Translations under genes and position numbers: made by a program
Source: Chengkuizengella sediminis
Lineage (GTDB): Bacteria; Bacillota; Bacilli; Paenibacillales; KCTC-33759
Assembly: GCF_010078385.1 (NCBI RefSeq)
Contig: NZ_SIJC01000001.1
Span: forward strand, 124,001-188,000
Length of the DNA stretch: 64,000 bases
Reading direction: 5' to 3'
In this document: positions 33,769-41,880 of the stretch, one piece after another
Position numbering within the stretch: the first letter of the stretch is position 1
How the letters are laid out: each line of letters starts with the position of its first letter
The notes under the pieces: model-generated
Told to the model about the DNA's origin: nothing
The model's input: the letters and a program-made list of their open reading frames with translations, nothing else
Database searches by the model: none

Positions 33769-34095
33769 CTACATTTCGAAATACTTATCTCTCTCTACTT
33801 TACAAACCCTAAGTGAGAAGTTTTTATACCATTTTGATATACCTTTGTCTTGAGCTATTTTGTGTTCTGAGTTTACCTTCCATACTTTAATTGCATCTAA
33901 AGAATCCCAATAGGATACGGTGATGCCCAATCCCTCATCACGTGCACTTTCCACACCTAAAAATCCCTGTTGCTGGGAAGCCAACTCTACCATTTTGTCA
34001 GCCATTTTACCATAACCATTGTCACCTTCTGTTCGCTGGTTAGAGAAGATCACTGCATAATATGGTGGCTGAGGTGTTTTAGCAATTCCACTCAT
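33769..34095 (-). CDS. Antibiotic-biosynthesis-monooxygenase-fold protein (YqjZ-like)
   Basis: A 108-residue dimeric alpha/beta ferredoxin-like protein of the ABM superfamily. The pattern PPYYAVIFSNQRTEGDNGYGKMADKM, QQQGFLGVESARDEGLGITVSYWDS, IKVWKVNSEHKIAQ closely follows Bacillus YqjZ. Such proteins include small quinone or haem-modifying oxygenases, but YqjZ itself has no assigned reaction. GGAGGGG precedes the ATG. Single gene with its own terminator. Confidence 0.82.
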   Translation of the reverse strand: MSGIAKTPQPPYYAVIFSNQRTEGDNGYGKMADKMVELASQQQGFLGVESARDEGLGITVSYWDSLDAIKVWKVNSEHKIAQDKGISKWYKNFSLRVCKVERDKYFEM

Positions 34096-34382
34096 TTTTA
34101 ATCCCCTCCAATAAGTTAGTTAGTTTAATTATCATTAACCTATCTATCTTATACTGTGAAATTTTTTATGTCTTTTAATATTTTGCTATGTAATTTTTTT
34201 TAATAAATTCGCCATTTTCATCAAAGTAACATTATAGCAGGTGCGGTTTAATAGTTAGCCAAGTCATTGAGTTTTTTAAGATACTTCATCAAGTATAACA
34301 CAATAATTTCCAATCTTCTTTAAAAGTTCCAACCATATTATATTACTTCTGCTTAATAGAAATATCATTTTAATTTTAAAAA

Positions 34383-34877
34383 TTATGTATTTATAATAAT
34401 TTTTTCCATCGCCATCACATCTACAAATTTCCCATCTAATATTCCTTGATTTTTAAAGACCCCAACTTCTCTATACCCCATTTTTAAATAAAGAGCTTGA
34501 CCTAACTTGTTAAAAGGAAATGTAAAGAGTAATAATTTATGAAAATCAAATTGTGTTGCCTTCAATTCAAGTTCTCTTAAAAGTACTTTTCCAATGCCCT
34601 TTCCACGATTATCCCGTTCAATATATATAGCTATTTCTCCTACTCCATCATATGCACACCTATTATTATATGGATTAATAGATGCCCAACCTACAATCTG
34701 TTCATTTTCTTCAGCTACAATAACCACATATCTTTCTTCTCGATTTTTAAACCAATTGTTTATGTATTCCATATTTTTCGCTTCTGTTTCAAGAGTAGCA
34801 ATACGATCTGCAATCCCCTGATTATAAATGTTTAAAATAGGCATCAGATCTTTAAACTCAGCCAATCTAATTTCCAT
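34383..34877 (-). CDS. GNAT acetyltransferase of the phosphinothricin-acetyltransferase type
   Basis: A 164-residue GNAT enzyme. IRLAEFKDLMPILNIYNQGIADRIATLETE, WFKNREERYVVIVAEENEQIVGWASINPYNNRCAYDGVGEIAIYIERDNRGKGIGKVLL and the C-terminal GYREVGVFKNQGILDGKFVDVMAMEK are the order and wording of the Pat/YwnH group, which acetylates phosphinothricin or methionine sulfoximine-like amines. The pyrophosphate loop is RDNRGKGIG. GAGGGGGGG precedes the ATG. Monocistronic. Confidence 0.87.
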   Translation of the reverse strand: MEIRLAEFKDLMPILNIYNQGIADRIATLETEAKNMEYINNWFKNREERYVVIVAEENEQIVGWASINPYNNRCAYDGVGEIAIYIERDNRGKGIGKVLLRELELKATQFDFHKLLLFTFPFNKLGQALYLKMGYREVGVFKNQGILDGKFVDVMAMEKIIINT

Positions 34878-35023
34878 TTGTATGTCCCCCCCCTCTTTAA
34901 ATTATATTTTATTATCAATAAATCAATAATTTTTGATATAGTGTATCTTATCTTACAAATTTGATTTTTGTCAACACAAATAATCAATATAATTTGTTCT
35001 AAGGGTAGTTAATTTATTTAAGT

Positions 35024-36151
35024 TTATTTTTTTTGAAAAAACAATTTCATCATAGGTGGGGTTAAAATAGTTGTAATTAAGACCACTACTACAATAACTG
35101 CAAATAACTTCTCAGTTAATAAGGCTGCCTCTAATCCTATAGCCGCAATAATTAATGCCACTTCCCCTCTAGAAACCATTCCCGATCCAATTCCAAATGA
35201 ACTTCTCCAATTAAAACCTGCAAGTTTTGCTCCTACTGCTGAACCAAGTAACTTAGTTAAGATTGCAATGATACTGAGAAAAACAATAAGCCAAATTTGA
35301 TCTCCTATTCCTATAAACTCAATCGTAACACCAATAGATGTAAAAAATACGGGTACGAAAATGGAATAACTAATCGTTTCTACTTTTTCAAATACTTCAT
35401 GTTTATAGTTGGTTAAACTAATTGCTACACCTGCGATATAAGCACCTATGATACCAGCTACCCCCGCATATTCAGCAAGAAAGGCGTAACTGAAACAAAT
35501 AATTAATCCTGCAGATATAACTGCCTCACTCACCTTAAGAGGAGCAAATTTTTTCAACACCCATGGTACTACTTTCCAAGCCAAACCAATAGCTACAACA
35601 AAGAAAAGCACTTTCTTTAGAATAACTTCCCCTAACTGAACATCTCCACCAGCTAAACTCATTAGAAATGCTAATGATATAATGACAAGGATATCGTCAA
35701 TTACGGCTGCTCCTAAAATCGTAGTACCTTCTTTTGACTTCAATTTACCCATTTCTTTTAAAGCTTGAACTGAAATACTTACACTCGTTGCAGAAAGTAA
35801 CAATCCAAGAAAAACAGCTTCCAATGTTGGTAATTCCATATAAATCCCTGCTAGATAACCTGCAGTTAGTGGAACAACAATCCCTAATACACCTACATAT
35901 GTAGAAGCTTTTCCCGTTCTTTTAAATTCTTGTACATCCGTTTCAAGTCCTGCAATAAACATTAACAAGATAACACCAATTTGACTGATTTCTTCTAAAA
36001 CATCTGTATTCGTAACAATCCCTAAAACAGTTGGACCTAATACGATACCAATTAATAATTTTCCTAATACTGCTGGCTGCCCTAATCTTACACTAATATC
36101 TCCAGCTATTTTTGAAAATAACAATATAGCTGCTAATTCAATGATAAGCAC
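35024..36151 (-). CDS. Kef/NapA-type cation:proton antiporter (CPA2)
   Basis: A 375-residue membrane protein with 11-12 helices and no cytoplasmic TrkA domain. ISVRLGQPAVLGKLLIGIVLGPTVLG is the first-helix signature of the CPA2 family, SATSVSISVQAL lies in the unwound helix region and ILGAAVIDDILVII contains the two adjacent Asp residues that carry Na+ or H+ in NapA-like exchangers. It probably exchanges Na+ or K+ for protons in pH or salt homeostasis. The start is a GTG five bases after GGGGGAG. Confidence 0.9.
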   Translation of the reverse strand: MLIIELAAILLFSKIAGDISVRLGQPAVLGKLLIGIVLGPTVLGIVTNTDVLEEISQIGVILLMFIAGLETDVQEFKRTGKASTYVGVLGIVVPLTAGYLAGIYMELPTLEAVFLGLLLSATSVSISVQALKEMGKLKSKEGTTILGAAVIDDILVIISLAFLMSLAGGDVQLGEVILKKVLFFVVAIGLAWKVVPWVLKKFAPLKVSEAVISAGLIICFSYAFLAEYAGVAGIIGAYIAGVAISLTNYKHEVFEKVETISYSIFVPVFFTSIGVTIEFIGIGDQIWLIVFLSIIAILTKLLGSAVGAKLAGFNWRSSFGIGSGMVSRGEVALIIAAIGLEAALLTEKLFAVIVVVVLITTILTPPMMKLFFQKK

Positions 36152-36405
36152 TTATTCTCCCCCTTTTCCAAATTACAAAAGCTTTTGGATAGTATTCCTT
36201 ATACAATAAAAAACATACTAATTGTAAATGTTATAGAGATAACTATGACAAAAACAAATCAATGCTATCTAAGAATACATTCGCTTTCGTTGTGATCCCA
36301 TATGGAAATACGGAGTTGATGTGACAATCGTTTCACATTTTAAATAAAAATATTTTAAAACTTTATAAAGTTATCATTTAATGGTATAACCACGGTTGTT
36401 TCTTC

Positions 36406-36436
36406 ATAAAAACCCTCACTCTATTGAGCAAGGGTT
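36406..36436 (-). terminator. Probable terminator in the gap before the antiporter
   Basis: AACCCT..CTC (36411-36421) pairs with GAG..AGGGTT (36426-36436), with two mismatches inside the stem, and on the minus strand is followed by TTTTT. It lies just beyond the decayed gene at 36476-36892 and may have terminated it. The remaining 36152-36405 holds no ORF or signal I can support. Confidence 0.55.
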
Positions 36437-36475
36437 GATCATTTATTTTAAAATCTACTAAACCCGAAATCTTTA

Positions 36476-36892
36476 TCAATCGGTTTCAGTTAGACTTGGA
36501 TTTAATGTGCAATAAAAAGTCATATCATCAAATAAGTGATAATGTAAATCTACTTTGAAAGAGTTATTCAGATTATACCCCTAGTTTAATCCTACTTCTC
36601 AATCTTCAGGTGTTGCAACGATCCTTATTATTCTAACCCCCTTAGGATTAAAAACTTCAAGAAATAAGCTTTCAATTAGGGTTGGTTATAAATAAGTGAT
36701 CTTCTAGCATTTAAATTTTGAAATATTTTGATTAAGCAAATACTCACCAGATGCTTTCATAGTATTTACAGTATTTTTAGGTGTAATTTTAGATACTAAA
36801 AATACATTCGTATCAGGTTGAGCAGAAGCTATAATAGTAGTATATTCACACTTGATCTTTTTGTTACAAAAATCCGCTCTTATACTAACATT
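36476..36892 (-). pseudogene. Frameshifted remnants, partly of the tandem unknown-protein family
   Basis: No intact ORF is present, but three minus-strand fragments look coding. 36704-36892 encodes ADFCNKKIKCEYTT and a following SAQPDTNVFLVSKIT stretch with no start codon. About 36611-36697 encodes SLFLEVFNPKGVRIIRIV and a stop. 36476-36570 encodes NNSFKVDLHYHLFDD and then LNPSLTETD. The last resembles PFMVDLNYQLFDG and TPNLAETISG of the neighbouring array proteins. I read the region as one or two decayed genes; frames were assigned by hand and the middle fragments may have another origin. Confidence 0.35.
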
Positions 36893-36992
36893 TCAAAAAT
36901 TCAAAAAAAATATTAGGATGGGAAACACTAAAACAAATGATATTTCAACATAAACTCAAAAATTATTTAATAATAAAAACTAGATTATAATC

Positions 36993-37475
36993 TCATAACC
37001 TTACTGTATATGCATTTAATGAACGAAATTGAACGGTTGGTAAAAATGCCACTCCTTGAATTTCTCTGACACTAGCAACCAAATAAAATGATTCTTGCAG
37101 TTGCTCACAAACAGCAGTTAAGTTTGGTGTTGTATTACTTTCAAATTGAACAGGGTCAATATTTTTATTTTCAGCCCCAACTATAACCGTTCCGCTAATT
37201 GTTTCTTCTAATCTAGATGTAATTTCGTTACAGTTTTCTCCTAACCCATCCAATAATTGATATTCTAAAGCAATTTTAAAAGGTCCAGGTTCAACTGCGT
37301 GTAGAGGTGTGGCTCCAGCTAATAGAAAATTGAGCTCAAAAAAACTATCAACTTTAAAAGAATTGTGTTTATAACATTTTGGTATTTCTAAGTTTAAAAG
37401 CACTCTCTCTTCACCCGTTTCAGGTAATTGGATAACTGGATCACCTGTTTGGACAAAAAATATAGAAGAAGTCAT
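36993..37475 (-). CDS. Unknown protein, tandem family member 1 (160 residues)
   Basis: I do not recognise the family. The protein begins VFFQ-type MTSSIFFVQTGDPVIQLPE, then LEIPKCYKHNSFKVDSFFELNFLL, FKIALEYQLLDGLGENCNEI, LEETISGTVIVG, ESNTTPNLTAVCEQL and VQFRSLNAYTV. It has no signal peptide, membrane helix or coiled coil and is rich in predicted beta strands, so a small jelly-roll-like or coat/exosporium-type structural protein is conceivable. It is the furthest downstream of three paralogues, with its own ribosome binding site (AAGGGGGGG) and 77 bases of intergenic space. Confidence 0.7.
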   Translation of the reverse strand: MTSSIFFVQTGDPVIQLPETGEERVLLNLEIPKCYKHNSFKVDSFFELNFLLAGATPLHAVEPGPFKIALEYQLLDGLGENCNEITSRLEETISGTVIVGAENKNIDPVQFESNTTPNLTAVCEQLQESFYLVASVREIQGVAFLPTVQFRSLNAYTVRL

Positions 37476-37552
37476 TGAATTAATTCCCCCCTTCTTTATA
37501 TTGTTATAGCATTTATTTAAATAATTGCCATTACAGACAACTATGAATTAAT

Positions 37553-38056
37553 TTAAAGGTGTTTTTGTTTTTGATTAGGGAAAACTGTAACATTTATTGA
37601 CCGAAAATCTACAAATGGGAGAATTACTCCACCCTGTATGTTATTTAAATTTGCTACCAAAGTTAAAGTTTGATTGACTAAACCTTCTGCAACGATTGTC
37701 AGGTTTGGAGTTGTGTTGCTTTCAAAATCTACTAACTGTTCTTCTCCATTTTCAGATGCAAGAATGGCAGTTCCACTAATCGTTTCTGCTAAATTAGGAG
37801 TCAGTGCAATACATCCATCACCAACACCATCAAACAATTGATAGTTTAAATCAACCATAAAGGGAACATTTTGTTGAAGTGTTGAATCTCTTCCTTCAGA
37901 ACCTACTAAAAAATTTAATTCAAAAAAAGCATCAATTTTTAATAAATTATATTTGTAACATTTCGGTATATCCAAAGACAATAATGTTACCACTGCTCCA
38001 TCCCTTGGTAATAAAATGGGTGGATCATCAGTTTGAGCAAAAAAAGCAATTGTCAT
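37553..38056 (-). CDS. Unknown protein, tandem family member 2 (167 residues)
   Basis: Paralogue of the genes on either side. It keeps the framework TIAFFAQTDDPPILLPRDGAVVTLLSL, IPKCYKYNLLKIDAFFELNFLV, FMVDLNYQLFDGVGDGCIALT, LAETISGTAIL, ESNTTPNLTIV and GGVILPFVDFRSINV, and adds a short basic tail (NQKQKHL). The conserved Cys before Tyr-Lys and the second Cys after LDG/FDG are found in all three copies. Function unknown. GGGAGG precedes the ATG, and a 25-base block shared with member 3 lies 60 bases upstream. Confidence 0.7.
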   Translation of the reverse strand: MTIAFFAQTDDPPILLPRDGAVVTLLSLDIPKCYKYNLLKIDAFFELNFLVGSEGRDSTLQQNVPFMVDLNYQLFDGVGDGCIALTPNLAETISGTAILASENGEEQLVDFESNTTPNLTIVAEGLVNQTLTLVANLNNIQGGVILPFVDFRSINVTVFPNQKQKHL

Positions 38057-38115
38057 TTTATTTTATTCACCTCCCTTACAGAGAAGATATTGTATTCTAT
38101 GAGGATGGGAAGCTT

Positions 38116-38140
38116 TTTGCTTGTACGTTTAACTATTTTT
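38116..38140 (-). promoter_or_regulatory. 25-base block upstream of family member 2
   Basis: This 25-base segment containing GCTTGTACGT and AACTATTTTT recurs 24/25 identical at 38684-38708, in each case 56-60 bases before the start codon of a tandem paralogue. The position suggests a shared promoter or operator element; on the gene strand a CATAnnnTA-like string follows about 20 bases downstream in both. Confidence 0.5.
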
Positions 38141-38145
38141 GATTG

Positions 38146-38628
38146 CTATACTGAAGAAAGTATTGATGCATTTATCGCTCTAAACTGTGCTCTAGGCACA
38201 AAAACTCCACCTTGAGTTTCATTGATATTCGCTACTAAATAAACTACTTCATTAACTAGAGGATTTGTAATAACTGTTGCATTAGGTGTTGTATTGCTTT
38301 CTACCTGAAATAACTGTTTAGTTTCTTCTTCAGAAACCAACCCTGCTGGAGTACCAGAGATGGTTTCAGCTAAAATAGGTGTTATTTCATTACAATTTTC
38401 ACCAAACCCATCAAGCAATTGATAGTTCAAAGCTAACTTAAAAGGTTCACCTTGCTGTAATGTTTCTGCTGACTGAACTAAAAAATTCAATTCAAAAAAA
38501 GTATCAATTTTAATTACACAATGTTTATAACACGCTGGTATAGGCAAACTAAGCAACGTTACAAATTCTCCACTTTCTGGAATAATAATAGGTTCAGCTT
38601 CTTGTTTGAAAAATACAGGTACGGTCAT
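38146..38628 (-). CDS. Unknown protein, tandem family member 3 (160 residues)
   Basis: First gene of the array in transcription order. Motifs match the other members: VFFKQEAEPIIIPESGEFVTLL, IPACYKHCVIKIDTFFELNFLV, FKLALNYQLLDGFGENCNEI, LAETISGTPAG, ESNTTPNATVI and GGVFVPRAQFRAINA. The three proteins are similar over their whole length, with the SNTTPN and ETISGT strings nearly invariant. No signal peptide is visible. AAGGAGG precedes the ATG. I see no link to a known enzyme family. Confidence 0.7.
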   Translation of the reverse strand: MTVPVFFKQEAEPIIIPESGEFVTLLSLPIPACYKHCVIKIDTFFELNFLVQSAETLQQGEPFKLALNYQLLDGFGENCNEITPILAETISGTPAGLVSEEETKQLFQVESNTTPNATVITNPLVNEVVYLVANINETQGGVFVPRAQFRAINASILSSV

Positions 38629-38683
38629 ATTAAGCGCACCTCCTTAATTTATAATCAATATATCGTATACATAAACAAACATA

Positions 38684-38708
38684 TTTGCTTGTACGTATAA
38701 CTATTTTT
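38684..38708 (-). promoter_or_regulatory. 25-base block upstream of family member 3
   Basis: The second copy of the block at 38116-38140, one base different. Its end overlaps a small perfect inverted repeat, ACTATTTTTA-N-TAAAAATAGT (38700-38720), which the other copy lacks. Confidence 0.5.
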
Positions 38709-38870
38709 AATAAAAATAGTCGTAGCCCTATTAGAACGGTTTTGATAGAACAATATGCAACAGTTTCGTTTATCCAATGCAGTCTGTAATAAAACAATAA
38801 AACTGTCCCTTTGATCTTTGTAGCCCCTTTTGGTGGTTCCAATAATGCTTAATCAATTCTGTCTAAAATT

Positions 38871-39011
38871 TTATTGCAGATACTCAGTAATGTATTCAAT
38901 TTGTAATGTTTTTGCTGTTGGGATTTCAATTACCGGGGTTAACTTTAATGATATTTGTTTAAAACAGTAAGGGAGGATATTAAAGGAGTTTGTATAAGTC
39001 TGAAAATGACT
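38871..39011 (-). pseudogene. Possible gene remnant upstream of the tandem array
   Basis: A 46-codon open stretch without a start codon encodes NILPYCFKQISLKLTPVIEI followed by PTAKTLQIEYITEYLQ. The IPxCYK-like string and alternating hydrophobic residues loosely recall the array proteins. In the rest of 38629-39137 I find only the repeat block, the hairpin 39091-39112 and no convincing gene. Confidence 0.2.
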
Positions 39012-39090
39012 TTATAAATAATATAATATTCAAATTGATGAGCCTGTTAATGAAAAAAAAGCAAGATTTTCCCTTGTTTTTGTTACCCAT

Positions 39091-39112
39091 TAGAGGGGAT
39101 TAACCCCCTCTA
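39091..39112. terminator. GC-rich hairpin downstream of the HAD gene
   Basis: TAGAGGGG (39091-39098) pairs with CCCCTCTA (39105-39112) around a six-base loop. A second weaker stem (CAAG/CTTG with A and T runs) lies at about 39060-39080. Together they probably end the HAD gene transcript on the minus strand. Confidence 0.5.
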
Positions 39113-39137
39113 CATCATTCAAATAATATAATTTTAA

Positions 39138-39797
39138 TTAATTATGATTAATTTGTGAAATCACCCATTCCAAAGATACATCCGCCATGGACATAATTTG
39201 TAAATCAACATTTTCAAAAGGTAATAACTTCGTAATGTCATTCGGAATTGTAACACAATGTAAACCAGCACCTTTAGCAGCTTGTGCTCCTTTTGGAGAG
39301 TCTTCAATTGCAATTGCTTCATTTGCAGATATGCCCAATGCCTTTATTGCTTCAAGGTATAGTGCCGGATCAGGCTTTACATTTTTCACATCATCAGATG
39401 TTTTGAAGATTTCAAAATATTGTTTAATATTAAATTTATTTAGAAAATATTCCACCCACTCACGACTTGAGCTTGAAGCAATAGCTAGTTGCAATCCCAT
39501 TTCTTTAGCTTCAAAAAAGTAATCTTCAACTCCTGGACGCAACTCCTTCTTTTCCATCACTTGTTTATGTTTTTTACTTGTAATATCTCTAACTTCTTGA
39601 AGATCAACTTCTTTCGTGGCATTTTGCAGTAAATAATCATGTAAAATATGAACTCCATCTGTTCCAATCACTTGACTCCAGACTTCAATTGGTAAATCTA
39701 CACCGTATTCTTTATAAGTTTCCAAATAAACATCAAACCATGGAGTTTCAGTGTCAAGAATCGTTCCGTCAAAATCAAATACTATTGCTTTTATCAT
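39138..39797 (-). CDS. HAD-superfamily hydrolase (YhcW / beta-phosphoglucomutase-like)
   Basis: A 219-residue phosphatase or phosphomutase with all HAD motifs: FDFDGTILDTET (nucleophile and acid Asp), IASSSSREW (motif II Ser), the Lys in DDVKNVKPDPALY (motif III) and AIAIEDSPKGAQAAKGAG (motif IV). A helical C1 cap is inserted after motif I. It closely follows Bacillus YhcW in length and wording, a small-molecule sugar-phosphate phosphatase-type enzyme with unknown physiological substrate. AGGAGG before the ATG. Confidence 0.9.
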   Translation of the reverse strand: MIKAIVFDFDGTILDTETPWFDVYLETYKEYGVDLPIEVWSQVIGTDGVHILHDYLLQNATKEVDLQEVRDITSKKHKQVMEKKELRPGVEDYFFEAKEMGLQLAIASSSSREWVEYFLNKFNIKQYFEIFKTSDDVKNVKPDPALYLEAIKALGISANEAIAIEDSPKGAQAAKGAGLHCVTIPNDITKLLPFENVDLQIMSMADVSLEWVISQINHN

Positions 39798-39903
39798 AAA
39801 ATATCCTCCTAGTTGTAATTAGAACAAACTTAAGTTTCAGCATTAAAAAATATCGGGACTAGTATAGAATTTTTTTTATTTGGGATGAAAAATTTGATCG
39901 AAC

Positions 39904-40281
39904 TTATTTGTTATAATTTGATCTATTCTCTAAGACCTTCTCCATGTTATGAATCCCCCAGTTTCTCAACATGAGGATTAATGGACTTAACTCTTGTCCA
40001 AATTCTGTTAATGAATACTCGACTTTAGGTGGAACCTCCCGATAAACTTCACGATGGACGATTCCATCCGCTTCCAATTCTCTAAGCTGAAGTGTTAACA
40101 TTCTTTGAGTTATTCCGTTATTTAATCTTTTTAATTCATTAAATCTTTTTTCACCATCTAATAAATAATAGATAATGACACTCTTCCATTTGCCACCTAT
40201 AACATCAACTGTAGCTTCTACTGGACACGAATACTTATCTAAGAAGGAGTACCAAAGATCATTCTTATCTGATGATTTCAT
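39904..40281 (-). CDS. HxlR family transcriptional regulator
   Basis: A 125-residue winged-helix protein. CPVEATVDVIGGKWKSVIIYYLLDGEKRFNELKRLNNGITQRMLTLQLRELEADGIVHREVYREVPPKVEYSLTEFGQELSPLI is the HxlR pattern, including a conserved N-terminal Cys used for redox or aldehyde sensing in some members. It is divergent from a nitroreductase gene, a common HxlR pairing, and probably represses it. The frame extends 16 codons upstream, but AAAGGA before the ATG at 40281 fixes the start. Confidence 0.9.
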   Translation of the reverse strand: MKSSDKNDLWYSFLDKYSCPVEATVDVIGGKWKSVIIYYLLDGEKRFNELKRLNNGITQRMLTLQLRELEADGIVHREVYREVPPKVEYSLTEFGQELSPLILMLRNWGIHNMEKVLENRSNYNK

Positions 40282-40300
40282 AACAAGTTCCTTTCTTTTA

Positions 40301-40322
40301 ATAGTATATTTATTGATACTAT
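40301..40322. promoter_or_regulatory. Candidate operator between hxlR and the nitroreductase gene
   Basis: A perfect inverted repeat ATAGTAT-N8-ATACTAT lies 20 bases before the HxlR start in the divergent intergenic region. GTACTTAC, a half-site-like string reminiscent of HxlR operators, lies further towards the nitroreductase (about 40337-40344). Confidence 0.4.
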
Positions 40323-40437
40323 AGCACAAAAATGTGCGTACTTACATTTTTACTCTATTGAGATTATACTCTAATCAAGCGATGATATCACCTCTTAAAA
40401 GATAAAAATGAATAAAAAAAAGGAGAAATAATTAAAC

Positions 40438-41118
40438 ATGAAATTAAAAACAAACCTTAATAAAGAAGATATTCTAAATGCCTTCGAATACAGACACGCG
40501 AGTAAAGAGTTTGATCCCCAAAAAACAATTTCTGAAGACGACTTTAACTTTATCTTGGAGACGGGCAGGCTTTCTCCTAGTTCATTTGGTTTCGAACCAT
40601 GGAAATTTATTGTTATTCAGAACGAGGAGCTTAGAGAAAAAATGAAATCTGTTAGTTGGGGTGGTCAAAAACAAATCCCTTCAGCCAGCCATTTTGTTAT
40701 TGTACTTTCTCGTACAAAAGAACATCTTAATTACAACGCTGAATATATCCAAACCATGATGAAAGATGTTCAAAAATTGCCACAAGAAATTATCGAAATG
40801 AAAAGTAAATTTTATAAAGACTTTATAAAACACGATTTTAAACTAGAAGATGCAGAGCATTTATTTTTTGAATGGGGAGCAAGACAAACATATATTGCAT
40901 TAGGAAACATGATGACATCAGCAGCAATGATAGGAATCGATTCTTGTCCAATGGAAGGGTTTCAAAAAGAGAGAGCAGAAAAAATTCTTATAGAAGAGGG
41001 GCTTATGCCTACTTCAGGATTTGGTATTTCTTGCATGGTAACATTTGGTTATAGGGTTGAAACACCGCGTCCCAAAACAAGACAATCTATAGATTCAATT
41101 GTTGAATGGGTTAACTAG
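40438..41118 (+). CDS. NfsB/YfkO-type nitroreductase
   Basis: A 226-residue FMN-dependent NAD(P)H nitroreductase. FEYRHASKEFDPQKTISEDDFNFILETGRLSPSSFGFEPWKFIVI carries the Arg-His-Ser-type FMN phosphate contacts, and IGIDSCPMEGF and FGYRVETPRPKTRQSI complete the family pattern. It reduces nitro compounds or quinones in the cytoplasm. The divergent HxlR regulator and the redox-active substrates of the family suggest induction by electrophiles. AAAGGAG precedes the ATG. Confidence 0.9.
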   Translation: MKLKTNLNKEDILNAFEYRHASKEFDPQKTISEDDFNFILETGRLSPSSFGFEPWKFIVIQNEELREKMKSVSWGGQKQIPSASHFVIVLSRTKEHLNYNAEYIQTMMKDVQKLPQEIIEMKSKFYKDFIKHDFKLEDAEHLFFEWGARQTYIALGNMMTSAAMIGIDSCPMEGFQKERAEKILIEEGLMPTSGFGISCMVTFGYRVETPRPKTRQSIDSIVEWVN

Positions 41119-41176
41119 TCATAATATAACTTATTTTGGTTATCTTATTACTGTGTATATTTAAGGGAGTGATTTG

Positions 41177-41614
41177 ATGACTGATCTAAGAAATAGTTTA
41201 AATGAATTATTGGCAAATTTAAATGTGATGTATACAAAACTACACAATTATCACTGGTTTGTAACAGGAGAACATTTTTTTGAACTGCACAAAGCTTCGG
41301 AAGAATTATATGGTGAGGTGGCAACATTTATTGACGAAGTTGCAGAAAAAATGTTGGCATTTAATATGATACCAGCTGCTACAATGAAGGAATATTTACA
41401 ATTGGCTTCCATAGAAGAAGCAAAAAATGGACTAAAAGCGCTTGAAATGGTGCAATCTGTTTCCGATGATCTCTCTAAATTAATCTTTGATCTGAAAAAT
41501 GGGATTGAATTAGCTGATCAAGAAAAACAAATCTGTATTTCAAACTTACTACAAGATATTTTATGTGATTTTGAAATGGAATTGTGGAAGCTGTCTGCAT
41601 ATTTAAGTAAGTAA
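41177..41614 (+). CDS. dps: Dps family ferritin-like protein, second copy
   Basis: A 145-residue paralogue of the Dps at 20437, with NLNVMYTKLHNYHWFVTGEHFFELHKASEELYGEV and IDEVAEKMLAF holding the ferroxidase ligands. The C-terminal half differs most. AAGGGAG precedes the ATG at 41177; a TTG one codon earlier is less likely. It lies 58 bases after the nitroreductase gene on the same strand, so a shared oxidative-stress transcript is possible, and a palindromic terminator follows. Confidence 0.9.
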   Translation: MTDLRNSLNELLANLNVMYTKLHNYHWFVTGEHFFELHKASEELYGEVATFIDEVAEKMLAFNMIPAATMKEYLQLASIEEAKNGLKALEMVQSVSDDLSKLIFDLKNGIELADQEKQICISNLLQDILCDFEMELWKLSAYLSK

Positions 41615-41666
41615 GGTTATCAATGTATTGTTCAAAGATCAGAAACTAACTAAAATTACGTATTCC

Positions 41667-41692
41667 AAAAAAAAGCCAATTGGCTTTTTTTT
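41667..41692. terminator. Palindromic terminator after the second dps
   Basis: A-rich run, GCCAATTGGC palindrome, then eight T residues. The stem can extend through the A and T runs. Confidence 0.85.
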
Positions 41693-41795
41693 ATTTGGCA
41701 TAAAATCTCATAAGTATATATTATATATTTGATATTAAATTCTAAACCTAATTTAAGTTTTAATATGCTATTGTTTTTTTCTTGAAACATTTCTA

Positions 41796-41825
41796 TTGAC
41801 AATTGTAATATTACGAGTGTAATAT
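41796..41825 (+). promoter_or_regulatory. Promoter of the BlaI/BlaR1-type operon
   Basis: TTGACA at 41796-41801 and TAATAT at 41820-41825 are separated by 18 bases, a good sigma-A promoter. The -10 region is overlapped by the first operator dyad. Confidence 0.75.
41809..41824 (+). promoter_or_regulatory. BlaI/MecI-type operator 1
   Basis: TATTAC-N4-GTAATA is a perfect dyad containing the TACA/TGTA-like core bound by BlaI and MecI. It covers the -10 element, so bound repressor would block initiation. Confidence 0.7.
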
Positions 41826-41835
41826 ATTCTATAAG

Positions 41836-41851
41836 TATTACATCAGTAGTA
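41836..41851 (+). promoter_or_regulatory. BlaI/MecI-type operator 2
   Basis: TATTAC-N4-GTAGTA, one base from a perfect dyad and centred 27 bases after operator 1, lies between promoter and ribosome binding site. Paired operators are usual in bla/mec control regions. Confidence 0.6.
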
Positions 41852-41880
41852 TTAAGAAAACAGCCAAGGAGGAGTTTCAT

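Noticed and set aside
38630-38842. 70-codon minus-strand frame before the tandem array
   Set aside because: It would cover the array's ribosome binding site and the 25-base repeat block; composition is not protein-like and there is no start signal.
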